Shown here piece after piece: positions 15,310 through 22,568 of a DNA stretch of 24,794 nt. Under the pieces are notes generated by a model. The model was not told where the DNA came from. It was given only the letters and a program-made list of their open reading frames with translations, and made no database searches. Numbering within the stretch: the stretch's first letter is position 1; every line of letters starts with the position of its first letter. Source of the stretch: an uncultured Lachnospiraceae bacterium (GTDB lineage Bacteria > Bacillota > Clostridia > Lachnospirales > Lachnospiraceae); assembly GCA_910586725.1 (NCBI GenBank), contig CAJUJL010000033.1, positions 5,325-30,118 of the forward strand. The letters are read 5' to 3'. Both the position numbers and the translations under genes were made by a program.

Positions 15310-16044
15310 ATGACAGTGGATGATTATATTGTAGTAGATTTGGAAATGACAGGGCTGAATCCAAGGAAAGACCGTATTTTGGAAATCGGGGCTGTCAAAG
15401 TGAAAGGAAAGCGGATAACAGCAACGTTTTCAAAACTGATCCGGCCTAACGCTGCATTGAACCCGAAGCTAATCGAGCTTACAGGAATTACAGATGAAGA
15501 AGCGGCATCGGGAGATGACCTGGATGTTGCGGTTCTTCAGTTCTTGGAATTTGCGGAAGAATTGACATGGGTCGGCCATAACATTATTTTTGATTACAGT
15601 TTTATCAAACAGTGGGAGATTAACCGCCGCATAAAGCAGACGCGTTATGCCGTTGATACGTTAAAGATAGCCCGCAAATGCCTTCCTGATCTGGAAAAAA
15701 AGACATTGGATCATTTGTGCGGGCGCTATGGAATTGAAAGACTGGTCCGGCACAGGGCGTTGGAAGACGCAGCCGCAAATCAGGAATTGTATGAAAAATT
15801 AGAATTTCAGTTTATAAACCATTCGCCGGATTTGTTTGTGAAGAAAGAGCTGCAGTACAGGGCAAAGCGGCAGACGCCGGCGACGCAGAGACAGAAAGAA
15901 TGGCTGATGCATCTTTCGAAATGTTATGAACTGAATACAGACATTCCGATTGAGCAGTTAAGCCGCAGCGAAGCGTCCCGCCTGATGGACCGGCTTATTC
16001 TTCAATATGGGAAGAACGCAGTTTTGGCAGGACGTGAGAGGTAA
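15310..16044 (+). CDS. DEDDh 3'-5' exonuclease, DnaQ/PolC epsilon-like
   Basis: The ~244-aa protein has an exonuclease domain with all acidic and histidine residues of the DEDDh class: D10 and E12 in V-V-D-L-E-M-T-G, D95 in H-N-I-I-F-D, and H148 with D153 in H-R-A-L-E-D-A. Such proteins degrade or proofread DNA 3' ends; this one stands alone without a polymerase domain. The last 60 residues (K-R-Q-T-P-A-T-Q-R-Q-K onward) are an extra basic/helical part. The start is unclear: GTG 15307, ATG 15310 and GTG 15316 are in frame, and only the last has a GGTGA-like site at a fair distance. It follows the secreted SGNH gene by about 10 nt, and its 3' end overlaps the convergent TPR gene by 50 nt. Confidence 0.92.
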   Translation: MTVDDYIVVDLEMTGLNPRKDRILEIGAVKVKGKRITATFSKLIRPNAALNPKLIELTGITDEEAASGDDLDVAVLQFLEFAEELTWVGHNIIFDYSFIKQWEINRRIKQTRYAVDTLKIARKCLPDLEKKTLDHLCGRYGIERLVRHRALEDAAANQELYEKLEFQFINHSPDLFVKKELQYRAKRQTPATQRQKEWLMHLSKCYELNTDIPIEQLSRSEASRLMDRLILQYGKNAVLAGRER

Positions 16045-16615
16045 AAGAATCGTCCATAGAGGAGAGGGCGTGGAAAATGTCCTGAATTTTTTCCGGTGTA
16101 TTTTGCTCATCATACAGCCGGGCAAGCATCAGATAGATTCTGCTGCTGTCTATGCGAAGAGACATGGCGTATTCCAGTATGGAAATGGCAGCTTCGTACC
16201 GTTGCAGAGTATTTTCCCTTTCCGCATAGTTTAAGAGCGTATCGGAAAGCAGATGGTAATTGTTGTCACATTCGCTTAATTCGTTTAAATTGGCGGGGCC
16301 ATACATAAGTTTTAAGTCCGTATTAGAATACATGGACAGATTGAGCATTTTCCGGCCGGAAAGATCTTTTAAGATTTTTACGTATTGAGAAAGCTCTTCA
16401 TCCGCATCTTCATCAAGTAAAAGCGCATCGGCGGTATAGGGCAGATAATTCAGGTTGGAAATATCCTTTTTCCGGGTCGCGTTTGCCTGACGCTCTCTTT
16501 CTAGAAATGCTTCGTTTGTATTTTCCTGCCGGCGTGTCTGCTTTCCGCGTTTCATTGCGAGAAATAAAACAAACACTACGGAGGATATGAAAAAAACAGG
16601 AATGGGGAAATTCAT
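15995..16615 (-). CDS. Membrane-anchored protein with TPR-like repeats, function unknown
   Basis: The 206-aa protein has one N-terminal membrane helix (about residues 4-21, F-P-I-P-V-F-F-I-S-S-V-V-F-V-L), a basic stop-transfer stretch (K-R-G-K-Q-T-R-R), and then a soluble domain. The segment at about 130-190 (Y-E-A-A-I-S-I-L-E-Y-A-M-S-L followed by R-I-Y-L-M-L-A-R-L-Y-D) has the spacing of TPR helices, so it probably binds other proteins. A strong AAGGAG site 8 nt from the ATG supports the start. The 3' end overlaps the end of the exonuclease gene by 50 nt on the opposite strand. No enzyme motif is visible. The gene is divergent from the small membrane peptide at 16664. Confidence 0.78.
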   Translation of the reverse strand: MNFPIPVFFISSVVFVLFLAMKRGKQTRRQENTNEAFLERERQANATRKKDISNLNYLPYTADALLLDEDADEELSQYVKILKDLSGRKMLNLSMYSNTDLKLMYGPANLNELSECDNNYHLLSDTLLNYAERENTLQRYEAAISILEYAMSLRIDSSRIYLMLARLYDEQNTPEKIQDIFHALSSMDDSFTSHVLPKLRSSHIEE

Positions 16616-16663
16616 AAAATGTCTCCTTTCTGAAATATATAAAATTTAAAATGAGGTGATAGC

Positions 16664-16771
16664 ATGTATAACTTTTTTAACCCGAAGCGAAACCGCAGGA
16701 TTGCAGGAATTGTTGTAATTATATTGGTCGCTTCCATGGTCGTAACAGCGATTGCATCTTTTATCGTATAG
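16664..16771 (+). CDS. Small single-span membrane peptide, 35 aa
   Basis: This short gene starts with ATG at 16664 and ends with TAG at 16769-16771. GAGGTG (16653-16658) lies 5 nt before the ATG. The product has a basic start (M-Y-N-F-F-N-P-K-R-N-R-R) followed by one strongly hydrophobic helix (I-A-G-I-V-V-I-I-L-V-A-S-M-V-V) and a short tail, the layout of a small inner-membrane peptide with the N-terminus inside. The clean ribosome site, charge arrangement and lack of any other use of this stretch support it as a real gene. Its function is unknown. It is divergent from the TPR membrane protein and 136 nt before the VanW-domain gene, so a link to the cell envelope is possible. Confidence 0.7.
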   Translation: MYNFFNPKRNRRIAGIVVIILVASMVVTAIASFIV

Positions 16772-16773
16772 CT

Positions 16774-16830
16774 CATATGTTACAAATATACAGAAATCGC
16801 AGGATTATGTCAATTATATTTGTGCATATG
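16774..16830. repeat. Long imperfect inverted repeat between the small peptide gene and the VanW gene
   Basis: The left arm has CATATG (16774-16779) and CAAATATA (16783-16790); the right arm has TATATTTG (16815-16822) and CATATG (16825-16830). The arms pair over 14 bp with a small internal loop and a 24-nt centre. The right end also forms a 10-bp palindrome, TGCATATGCA (16823-16832). It begins 3 nt after the peptide stop and ends just before the -35 of the next promoter. It may be an operator or a weak terminator. Confidence 0.5.
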
Positions 16831-16834
16831 CATC

Positions 16835-16864
16835 TTGAAAAATATGTACAAGATGATTTAAAAT
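16835..16864 (+). promoter_or_regulatory. Promoter for the VanW-domain gene
   Basis: TTGAAA (16835-16840) and TAAAAT (16859-16864) are separated by 18 nt. Transcription would start near 16871, giving a ~36-nt leader before ATG 16907. The palindrome at 16823-16832 abuts the -35. Confidence 0.65.
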
Positions 16865-16906
16865 GAAAATGATCGAATAGTGAAACAACACAGAGAGGAT
16901 GATAAC

Positions 16907-18469
16907 ATGAAGAAATATTTCAGATTGCTTCCGTTATTCCTGCTGGTATTTGCAGTTGGATTTGCAGGACGTTCCCTGATGGTGGTTGATGCAGATGAAA
17001 AGGCGGTCATTCCCAATACGGTGTATATTGGAGACATTGACGTCAGCGGAATGACAGCATCCGAAGCAAAACAGGCGCTTGAATCTTATGTAGATTCGTT
17101 GAAGGAGACGGTATTTACTTTAACAACAGGAGATAAGAGCATACAGGTTTCCGCGGAAGATATGGGGCTTGCTATTTTAAATCAGGAAGTGATAGACGAG
17201 GCGTTGAATCTTGGTAAGACAGGTAATTTAATTGCCCGTTACAAAGATAAGAAGGACCTGGAAAAAGAACCGAAACGCTTTGATATTGTTTTTGGAAGCG
17301 ACGAAGATAAAATTGCAACGCTGCTTGGAGTCAATGCGGATAATCTGAATCAGCAGGCAGTGAACTGTGGATTGAAGCGTGAAAACGGATCATTTACGAT
17401 TACGGAAGGCGCGGACGGCATTGATGTGAATGTAGAAGAATCTGTTCAGGCAATTCAGGATTATCTGGCAGAGGAATGGACCGGCGCAAATGCTTCGATT
17501 GCGCTTTCCACCAGGGTTACAAAGCCGCAGGGCTCAAGAGAAGAGTTGTCAAAGGTAAAAGACGTTTTAGGGTCTTTTCATACCGATTACAGTTCTTCCG
17601 CGGCAGGAAGAGCGAAAAATGTGCAGAATGGAGCTGCCAAAATTAACGGCTCCGTTGTGTTTCCCGGCGAGCAGTTTTCTGTTTATGAAGCGGTCAGCCC
17701 ATTTGACGCGGAAAACGGATACGAGTTGGCGGGCTCTTATGAGAATGGAACAACCGTTCAGACATATGGGGGCGGCATCTGCCAGGTTTCCACGACCCTG
17801 TACAATGCGGTGATTCTTTCGGAATTACAGGTGGATGAGCGTTATAATCATTCTATGATAGTCACATATGTGAAACCTTCTATGGATGCGGCGATTGCCG
17901 GGACGTCAAAGGATTTGAAATTTACAAACGATACGGACGCTCCGATTTATATTGAAGGTTACACCAGCGGGGGACAGCTGTATTTTACGATTTATGGACA
18001 GGAAACCCGCCCTTCCAACCGGAAGGTTACTTATGAAAGCGAGACGCTTAGCCAGACAGACCCGGGAGTTACGCTTAAGGCGGACGGGGGACACGGAATC
18101 GGGTATTTTGCAACGGTTTCCAGTTCTCATACAGGCTATACCGCAAGGCTCTGGAAGGTTGTGACGGTAGACGGCGTAGAAGAGAGCAGAACAGAGTTTA
18201 ACAGCAGCAGATATAATCCTTCTAACAAAATTCTTGCCGTAGGCGTGGGTACGGATAATCCGGAAGCGGCGGCTCAGATGGCGGCTGCAATTGCCACGGG
18301 AGACGAGGCCACGGTACGCAATACGGCGGCGGCATTGGCCGGAGATCCGGCGGCCCAGGCAGCAGCGGCAGCGGCAGCACAGGCAGCGGCGGAACAGGCG
18401 GCGGCAGAGGCGGCGGCAGCGGCAGCGGCTCAGGCAGCGGCGGCAAATGCAGGAGTGCAGGATCAGTAA
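16907..18469 (+). CDS. Exported VanW-domain protein with alanine-rich C-terminal tail
   Basis: The ~520-aa protein starts with a signal peptide or anchor (K-K-Y-F-R-L-L-P-L-F-L-L-V-F-A). About residues 35-200 fit the peptidoglycan-binding-like repeats often found before VanW (Y-I-G-D-I-D-V-S-G-M-T-A-S-E-A). The VanW domain, about 215-360, includes F-P-G-E-Q-F-S-V-Y-E-A and the hallmark Y-G-G-G-I-C-Q-V-S-T-T-L-Y-N-A near residue 286. A beta-rich region resembling a G5 domain ends near 450. The last 70 residues are mostly alanine with Q and E. VanW proteins occur near cell-wall genes, but the biochemical role is not established. ATG 16907, 8 nt from AGAGAGG, is preferred over GTG 16880. Slippage in the GCG/GCA tract could make tail length vary. 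Confidence 0.91.
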   Translation: MKKYFRLLPLFLLVFAVGFAGRSLMVVDADEKAVIPNTVYIGDIDVSGMTASEAKQALESYVDSLKETVFTLTTGDKSIQVSAEDMGLAILNQEVIDEALNLGKTGNLIARYKDKKDLEKEPKRFDIVFGSDEDKIATLLGVNADNLNQQAVNCGLKRENGSFTITEGADGIDVNVEESVQAIQDYLAEEWTGANASIALSTRVTKPQGSREELSKVKDVLGSFHTDYSSSAAGRAKNVQNGAAKINGSVVFPGEQFSVYEAVSPFDAENGYELAGSYENGTTVQTYGGGICQVSTTLYNAVILSELQVDERYNHSMIVTYVKPSMDAAIAGTSKDLKFTNDTDAPIYIEGYTSGGQLYFTIYGQETRPSNRKVTYESETLSQTDPGVTLKADGGHGIGYFATVSSSHTGYTARLWKVVTVDGVEESRTEFNSSRYNPSNKILAVGVGTDNPEAAAQMAAAIATGDEATVRNTAAALAGDPAAQAAAAAAAQAAAEQAAAEAAAAAAAQAAAANAGVQDQ

Positions 18470-18495
18470 TTGCATACGTGAGAATGATAATAAAT

Positions 18496-18523
18496 ATAAG
18501 GCTGTCTTTTCGGACAGCCTTAT
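18496..18523 (+). terminator. Hairpin after the VanW gene, possible terminator or attenuator
   Basis: ATAAGGCTGTC (18496-18506) and GACAGCCTTAT (18513-18523) form a perfect 11-bp stem with a 6-nt loop TTTTCG. The following bases (TGTGAGGTTTT) are not a good T tract, and they contain the ribosome site of the next gene. It may be a leaky terminator that lets some transcription pass into the downstream operon. Confidence 0.6.
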
Positions 18524-18534
18524 TGTGAGGTTTT

Positions 18535-19527
18535 ATGAGAATAGGAAAATTACCGGAAAGCGTATTAAAGCGCTCCGTTTTAAAACAAATTCATACCAGA
18601 CGAAAAGAGGTTATTCTTGGCGCGGCCGTAGGAGAAGATTGCGCGGCGGTTGAGCTGGAGGAAGATGAAATTTTTGTTTTGTCTTCGGATCCGGTGACCG
18701 GAACTGCGACAGATATTGGAAGTCTGGCAATATGGGTCACTTTGAATGATTTGGCCAGCGCCGGCGCTTTGCCGATTGGCGTCATGCTTACCGTTTTGCT
18801 GCCGGAAAATATTTCGGAACAGGAAATACGGGAAATGGTGCATCAGGCAGAGGAAGCATGCAGTCTTGCAGACGTGCAGATTATGGGAGGGCATACGGAA
18901 GTTACAAGTGCCGTATGTCGTCCGGTCATTACCGTTACAGGCGTGGGAAAAGCCAAAAAAGGCGGACTTATCTCAACTTCCGGGGCCAAAGCCGGAATGG
19001 ACATTGTTGTGACGAAATGGGTGGGCCTGGAAGGAACTTCTATTTTGGCAAAAGAAAAGAAAGAGGCGCTTTTGACGCGGTTTTCCGAACATTTTATTTT
19101 ACAGGCGCAGAAACTGGATCATATGCTCTCTGTACTTCCGGAAGCGTCTGTCGCCGTAAAATCCGGGGTAGGGGCAATGCATGATGTGACGGAGGGAGGC
19201 ATTTTTGGCGCGCTATGGGAGATGGCGGAGAGTTCCGGGGTAGGGCTTTTCATTGAATTAAAGAAAATCCCGCTGAAACAGGAAACCGTTGAGATTTGTG
19301 AATTTTTTCACATCAATCCATACGAGCTGATTTCTAGCGGAGCAATGCTGATGGCGGCAGAAGACGGCAATCGCCTGGTATTGGATTTAAAACAGGCCGG
19401 TATTTTCGCCACGGTCATTGGCAAGGCAACCGCGGGAAATGACAGGGTTCTTGTGAACGGAGAAGAACGCAGATTTTTGGAACCGCCGAAGACGGATGAA
19501 TTATATAAAGCAATATCATATCATTAA
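18535..19527 (+). CDS. AIR synthase-related protein (HypE/ThiL/PurM-like fold)
   Basis: The 330-aa protein has the two-domain AIR-synthase layout. The N-terminal ATP-binding part (about 1-145) shows G-E-D-C-A-A-V, S-S-D-P-V-T-G-T and L-N-D-L-A-S-A-G-A-L-P-I-G, which match HypE, ThiL and PurM style nucleotide-binding segments, then I-M-G-G-H-T-E-V-T. The C-terminal part (about 155-325) has V-G-A-M-H-D-V-T-E-G-G. It most resembles HypE-like proteins, but the cysteine tail that HypE needs for the hydrogenase CN ligand is absent. No hydrogenase genes are in view, so that role is doubtful. The likely chemistry is ATP-dependent activation of an unknown substrate. It is the first gene of a packed operon, with an Lrp-type regulator gene 15 nt downstream. 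Confidence 0.86.
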   Translation: MRIGKLPESVLKRSVLKQIHTRRKEVILGAAVGEDCAAVELEEDEIFVLSSDPVTGTATDIGSLAIWVTLNDLASAGALPIGVMLTVLLPENISEQEIREMVHQAEEACSLADVQIMGGHTEVTSAVCRPVITVTGVGKAKKGGLISTSGAKAGMDIVVTKWVGLEGTSILAKEKKEALLTRFSEHFILQAQKLDHMLSVLPEASVAVKSGVGAMHDVTEGGIFGALWEMAESSGVGLFIELKKIPLKQETVEICEFFHINPYELISSGAMLMAAEDGNRLVLDLKQAGIFATVIGKATAGNDRVLVNGEERRFLEPPKTDELYKAISYH

Positions 19528-19542
19528 ATAAGGAGAATGCAT

Positions 19543-20025
19543 ATGCGGGAAAAAATGTTGACTTTTATAGAAAAAAACAGCCGGATTGATTTAAAAGAGC
19601 TTGCGATAGTGCTTGGAGTTGATGTTGCGACTGTTATGAACGAGCTGGAGGCAATGGAGGCGGAGCATGTTATTTGCGGGTATCATACATTGATCAACTG
19701 GGATAAGACAGGGATCGAGAAAGTGACGGCTATGATTGAAGTCCGTGTGACGCCGCAGAGAGGCATGGGATTTGATAAAGTGGCGGAGCGTATCTATAAT
19801 TATCCTGAGGTGGAGTCGGTATATTTAATATCCGGCGGTTTTGATTTTATGGTGATTTTGGAAGGAAAGACGCTGCGGGAAGTGTCTCAGTTTGTTTCGG
19901 AAAAGCTTTCTCCTTTGGATTCTGTTTTATCAACCAAAACAAATTTTATACTCAAAAAATACAAAGATCACGGAACTGTTATGGCAGAGCCGGGCAGGGA
20001 TGAAAGGATGAAGATAACACCATGA
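19543..20025 (+). CDS. Lrp/AsnC family transcription regulator
   Basis: The 160-aa protein has an N-terminal helix-turn-helix (about residues 1-50, with D-L-K-E-L-A-I-V-L-G-V-D-V-A-T-V) and a RAM-type ligand-binding domain (about 60-145, including V-E-S-V-Y-L-I-S-G-G-F-D-F-M-V). Family members bind amino acids or similar small molecules and control related genes, often including their own. The ATG at 19543 is 7 nt from AGGAG (19531-19535); the ATG at 19537 is only 1 nt away and unlikely. Its stop overlaps the start of the aminotransferase gene by 4 nt, so the aminotransferase is the likely regulated partner. The signal molecule is not evident. Confidence 0.93.
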   Translation: MREKMLTFIEKNSRIDLKELAIVLGVDVATVMNELEAMEAEHVICGYHTLINWDKTGIEKVTAMIEVRVTPQRGMGFDKVAERIYNYPEVESVYLISGGFDFMVILEGKTLREVSQFVSEKLSPLDSVLSTKTNFILKKYKDHGTVMAEPGRDERMKITP

Positions 20026-21200
20026 GAAATCCACTATCAAGAAGAATTGCAGAAATTGAACCTTCCGGCATTCGTAAATTTTTTGACGTTGTCAATGAAA
20101 TGGAAGAAGCGATTTCTCTTGGCGTAGGAGAGCCGGATTTTGACACGCCCTGGCATATCCGGGACGAGGGAATTTATTCTCTGGAAAAAGGAAGGACGTT
20201 TTATACATCAAACGCCGGATTAAAAGAATTGAAAGTAGAAATTGCAAAATATTTAGACAGAAAATTTCATATTGCTTATGATTATGAGCATGAAATACTG
20301 ATTACGGTCGGGGGCAGCGAGGCGATTGATATTGCCATGCGCGCCATGCTGGATCCGGGAGACGAAGTCATTATTCCGCAGCCCAGCTTCGTCTGTTACG
20401 CGCCGTGCGCCGTGCTTGCAAACGGCACGCCCGTCATTATTGAGCTCAAAGCGGAAAATGAGTTTCGCCTGACGGCAGAAGAATTAAAAGCCGCCATTAC
20501 GCCAAAGAGCAAGCTTTTAGTTCTTCCATTTCCCAATAATCCCACAGGATCTATTATGAGCCGGGAGGATTTGGAGGAGATTGCCAGAGTGGTCAGGGAG
20601 TATGATCTTTATGTATTGAGCGATGAAATTTATGCGGAACTTACATACGGCAAAGAGCCGCATGTATCCATTGCCTCTTTGCCGGGAATGAGGGAGAGGA
20701 CAATTGTGATCAACGGATTTTCCAAAGCCTACGCGATGACCGGATGGCGTCTCGGGTATGCATGCGGCCCCAGGATCATCGTTGAGCAAATGCTAAAAAT
20801 CCATCAGTTTGCTATTATGTGCGCGCCGACAACAAGCCAGTACGCGGCAGTAGAGGCGCTGCGCAACGGAGACGACGACGTGGTTCGGATGCGGGATGAG
20901 TATGACGGCAGAAGGCGGTATCTTTTGCATCGTTTTCGCAAGATGGGCCTTGAGTGCTTTGAACCGTACGGCGCATTTTACATGTTTCCCTGCATTGCTG
21001 AATTTGGCATGACATCTGAGGAGTTTGCCGAGAAGCTTTTAGAGACGGAAAAAGTCGCGGTAGTGCCGGGGACGGCCTTTGGACTGGGAGGAGAAGGATT
21101 CATCCGCGTTTCTTACGCCTATTCACTGGAAGATTTGAAAAAGGCGCTGGAGCGGATTGAGCGTTTTGTAAATTGTTTGAGGAAAAAAGATGGCGTTTAA
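20022..21200 (+). CDS. PLP-dependent class I/II aminotransferase
   Basis: The 392-aa protein is a fold-type I aminotransferase of the aspartate-aminotransferase group. Key residues are visible: the PLP-binding lysine K235 in N-G-F-S-K-A-Y-A-M-T-G-W-R-L-G, N173 in P-N-N-P-T-G, D201 and Y204 in S-D-E-I-Y-A, R243, and a C-terminal arginine in F-I-R-V-S-Y-A that binds the substrate carboxylate. It moves an amino group between an amino acid and a keto acid; the amino acid preferred cannot be told (aspartate, aromatic and alanine types are similar). The gene overlaps lrp by 4 nt and trmL by 11 nt. Coupling to the Lrp-type gene suggests response to its own amino acid. Confidence 0.93.
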   Translation: MRNPLSRRIAEIEPSGIRKFFDVVNEMEEAISLGVGEPDFDTPWHIRDEGIYSLEKGRTFYTSNAGLKELKVEIAKYLDRKFHIAYDYEHEILITVGGSEAIDIAMRAMLDPGDEVIIPQPSFVCYAPCAVLANGTPVIIELKAENEFRLTAEELKAAITPKSKLLVLPFPNNPTGSIMSREDLEEIARVVREYDLYVLSDEIYAELTYGKEPHVSIASLPGMRERTIVINGFSKAYAMTGWRLGYACGPRIIVEQMLKIHQFAIMCAPTTSQYAAVEALRNGDDDVVRMRDEYDGRRRYLLHRFRKMGLECFEPYGAFYMFPCIAEFGMTSEEFAEKLLETEKVAVVPGTAFGLGGEGFIRVSYAYSLEDLKKALERIERFVNCLRKKDGV

Positions 21201-21699
21201 TATTGTATTATATGAGCCGGAAATACCGGCAAACACCGGTAATATTGGCAGAACCTGTGTGGCGGCGAACGCAAGGCTGCATTTGATTGAGCCGCTTGGC
21301 TTTCGGCTGAATGAAAAAGAAATCCGGCGTGCGGGCATGGATTACTGGAAGGATCTGGATGTAAGCGTCTATGTGGACTGGGAGGATTTTTTAGCCAGAA
21401 ATCCGGATGCGAAAATTTATCTGGCTACGACAAAAGGCCGGCATATTTATACGGAAGTGTCTTACGAACCAGATTGTTATCTTGTGTTTGGAAAAGAGAG
21501 CGCCGGGATACCGGAAGAAATTTTGGTGGAACATCCGAACGAGTGTATACGGATACCAATGATTGGAGAAACGCGTTCCCTGAATCTTTCAAATTCAGCC
21601 GCCGTTATTCTATACGAAGCGCTGCGGCAGAATCAGTTTCGGGATATGAAGCTGGAAGGGGAACTTCATTATTTGGACTGGATGAGCAAAGGACAATAA
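21190..21699 (+). CDS. trmL: tRNA (cytidine/uridine-34 2'-O)-methyltransferase
   Basis: The 169-aa SPOUT-class enzyme methylates the ribose of the wobble nucleotide in certain leucine tRNAs. The family pattern is complete: start F-N-I-V-L-Y-E-P-E-I-P-A-N-T-G-N-I-G-R, the middle L-V-F-G-K-E-S-A-G-I-P, and the trefoil-knot cofactor site I-P-M-I-G-E-T-R-S-L-N-L-S-N-S-A-A-V. Length is normal for TrmL. It begins inside the aminotransferase gene (11-nt overlap), and ecfA1 starts 3 nt after its stop, so it is translated as part of the same transcript. Confidence 0.95.
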   Translation: MAFNIVLYEPEIPANTGNIGRTCVAANARLHLIEPLGFRLNEKEIRRAGMDYWKDLDVSVYVDWEDFLARNPDAKIYLATTKGRHIYTEVSYEPDCYLVFGKESAGIPEEILVEHPNECIRIPMIGETRSLNLSNSAAVILYEALRQNQFRDMKLEGELHYLDWMSKGQ

Positions 21700-21702
21700 G
21701 CA

Positions 21703-22566
21703 ATGGGAATTATCAAAGCGAGTAAACTTGTGCATGAGTATATCAGGCGTGATGAGGAAGGAAATGTAGAATCCATTCAGACGGCTTTGGATCATGTGGA
21801 TCTGGATGTGCAGGAGGGAAGTTTTATTGCAATTTTGGGACATAACGGATCGGGCAAATCAACACTTGCCAAGCATATCAACGCGCTGCTTTCGCCCAGT
21901 GAAGGAACTCTTTGGGTAGATGGAAAAGATACCGGCGATCTGGAGCATTTATATGAAATACGCCGTGCCGCGGGGATGGTGTTTCAAAATCCGGACAATC
22001 AGATTATTGCCAGCGTGGTAGAGGAAGACGTTGGATTTGGGCCTGAAAATATGGGAGTTCCAACCAAAGAAATTTGGAGCCGGGTGGAAGAGAGCTTAAA
22101 GTCCGTGGGCATGTTAAAGTACCGCAGTCATTCTCCGAACCGCCTTTCCGGCGGTCAAAAACAGAGGGTTGCGATTGCAGGGGTAATGGCCATGGAGCCA
22201 AAGTGCATTGTGCTGGACGAACCTACGGCAATGTTAGACCCAAACGGCAGAAAAGAAGTTTTGAATGCGGTGCATGAATTGAATCGAAAAAAGGGTATTA
22301 CGGCGCTTCTGATCACGCATTACATGGAAGAAGTGGCAGACGCGGATTACGTTTATGTTATGGATGCGGGAAAAATAATTATGCAGGGGACGCCAAGGGA
22401 AGTTTTTTCCAGGGTAGAGCTGTTAAAGGAACATCATTTGGATGTTCCGCAGATTACGATGCTTGCTTATGAGCTGAAGAAAGCCGGAATTCCTCTTTCA
22501 GACGGAATCCTGACCAGAAAAGAGCTGGAAGATGAATTGCTGCGTATTAATAGGAGTGGAAAATAA
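21703..22566 (+). CDS. ecfA1: ECF transporter ATPase EcfA1
   Basis: The 287-aa ATPase has Walker A G-H-N-G-S-G-K-S-T, a Q-loop in V-F-Q-N-P-D-N-Q, signature L-S-G-G-Q-K-Q-R-V-A, Walker B I-V-L-D-E-P-T-A-M-L-D-P and the switch histidine in I-T-H-Y-M-E-E. The Q-N-P-D-N-Q version of the Q-loop is typical of EcfA1. It pairs with EcfA2 to drive EcfT and exchangeable substrate-binding S components for vitamins and metals. No S component is encoded in the window, which fits a group II shared module. Its upstream ribosome site is weak and the trmL stop is 3 nt away, so coupled translation is likely. Confidence 0.95.
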   Translation: MGIIKASKLVHEYIRRDEEGNVESIQTALDHVDLDVQEGSFIAILGHNGSGKSTLAKHINALLSPSEGTLWVDGKDTGDLEHLYEIRRAAGMVFQNPDNQIIASVVEEDVGFGPENMGVPTKEIWSRVEESLKSVGMLKYRSHSPNRLSGGQKQRVAIAGVMAMEPKCIVLDEPTAMLDPNGRKEVLNAVHELNRKKGITALLITHYMEEVADADYVYVMDAGKIIMQGTPREVFSRVELLKEHHLDVPQITMLAYELKKAGIPLSDGILTRKELEDELLRINRSGK

Positions 22567-22568
22567 CA

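Noticed and set aside
17906..18475. Minus-strand 189-codon frame rich in C and R, opposite the VanW tail
   Set aside because: It is produced by the GCG/GCA alanine codons on the other strand; no ribosome site or family.
18535..19527. Calling the AIR-synthase-like gene hypE
   Set aside because: No C-terminal cysteine tail and no hydrogenase genes nearby; only the fold family is supported.
21600..21703. Riboswitch ahead of the ECF genes
   Set aside because: The genes are packed with a 3-nt gap after trmL; there is no leader long enough for one.
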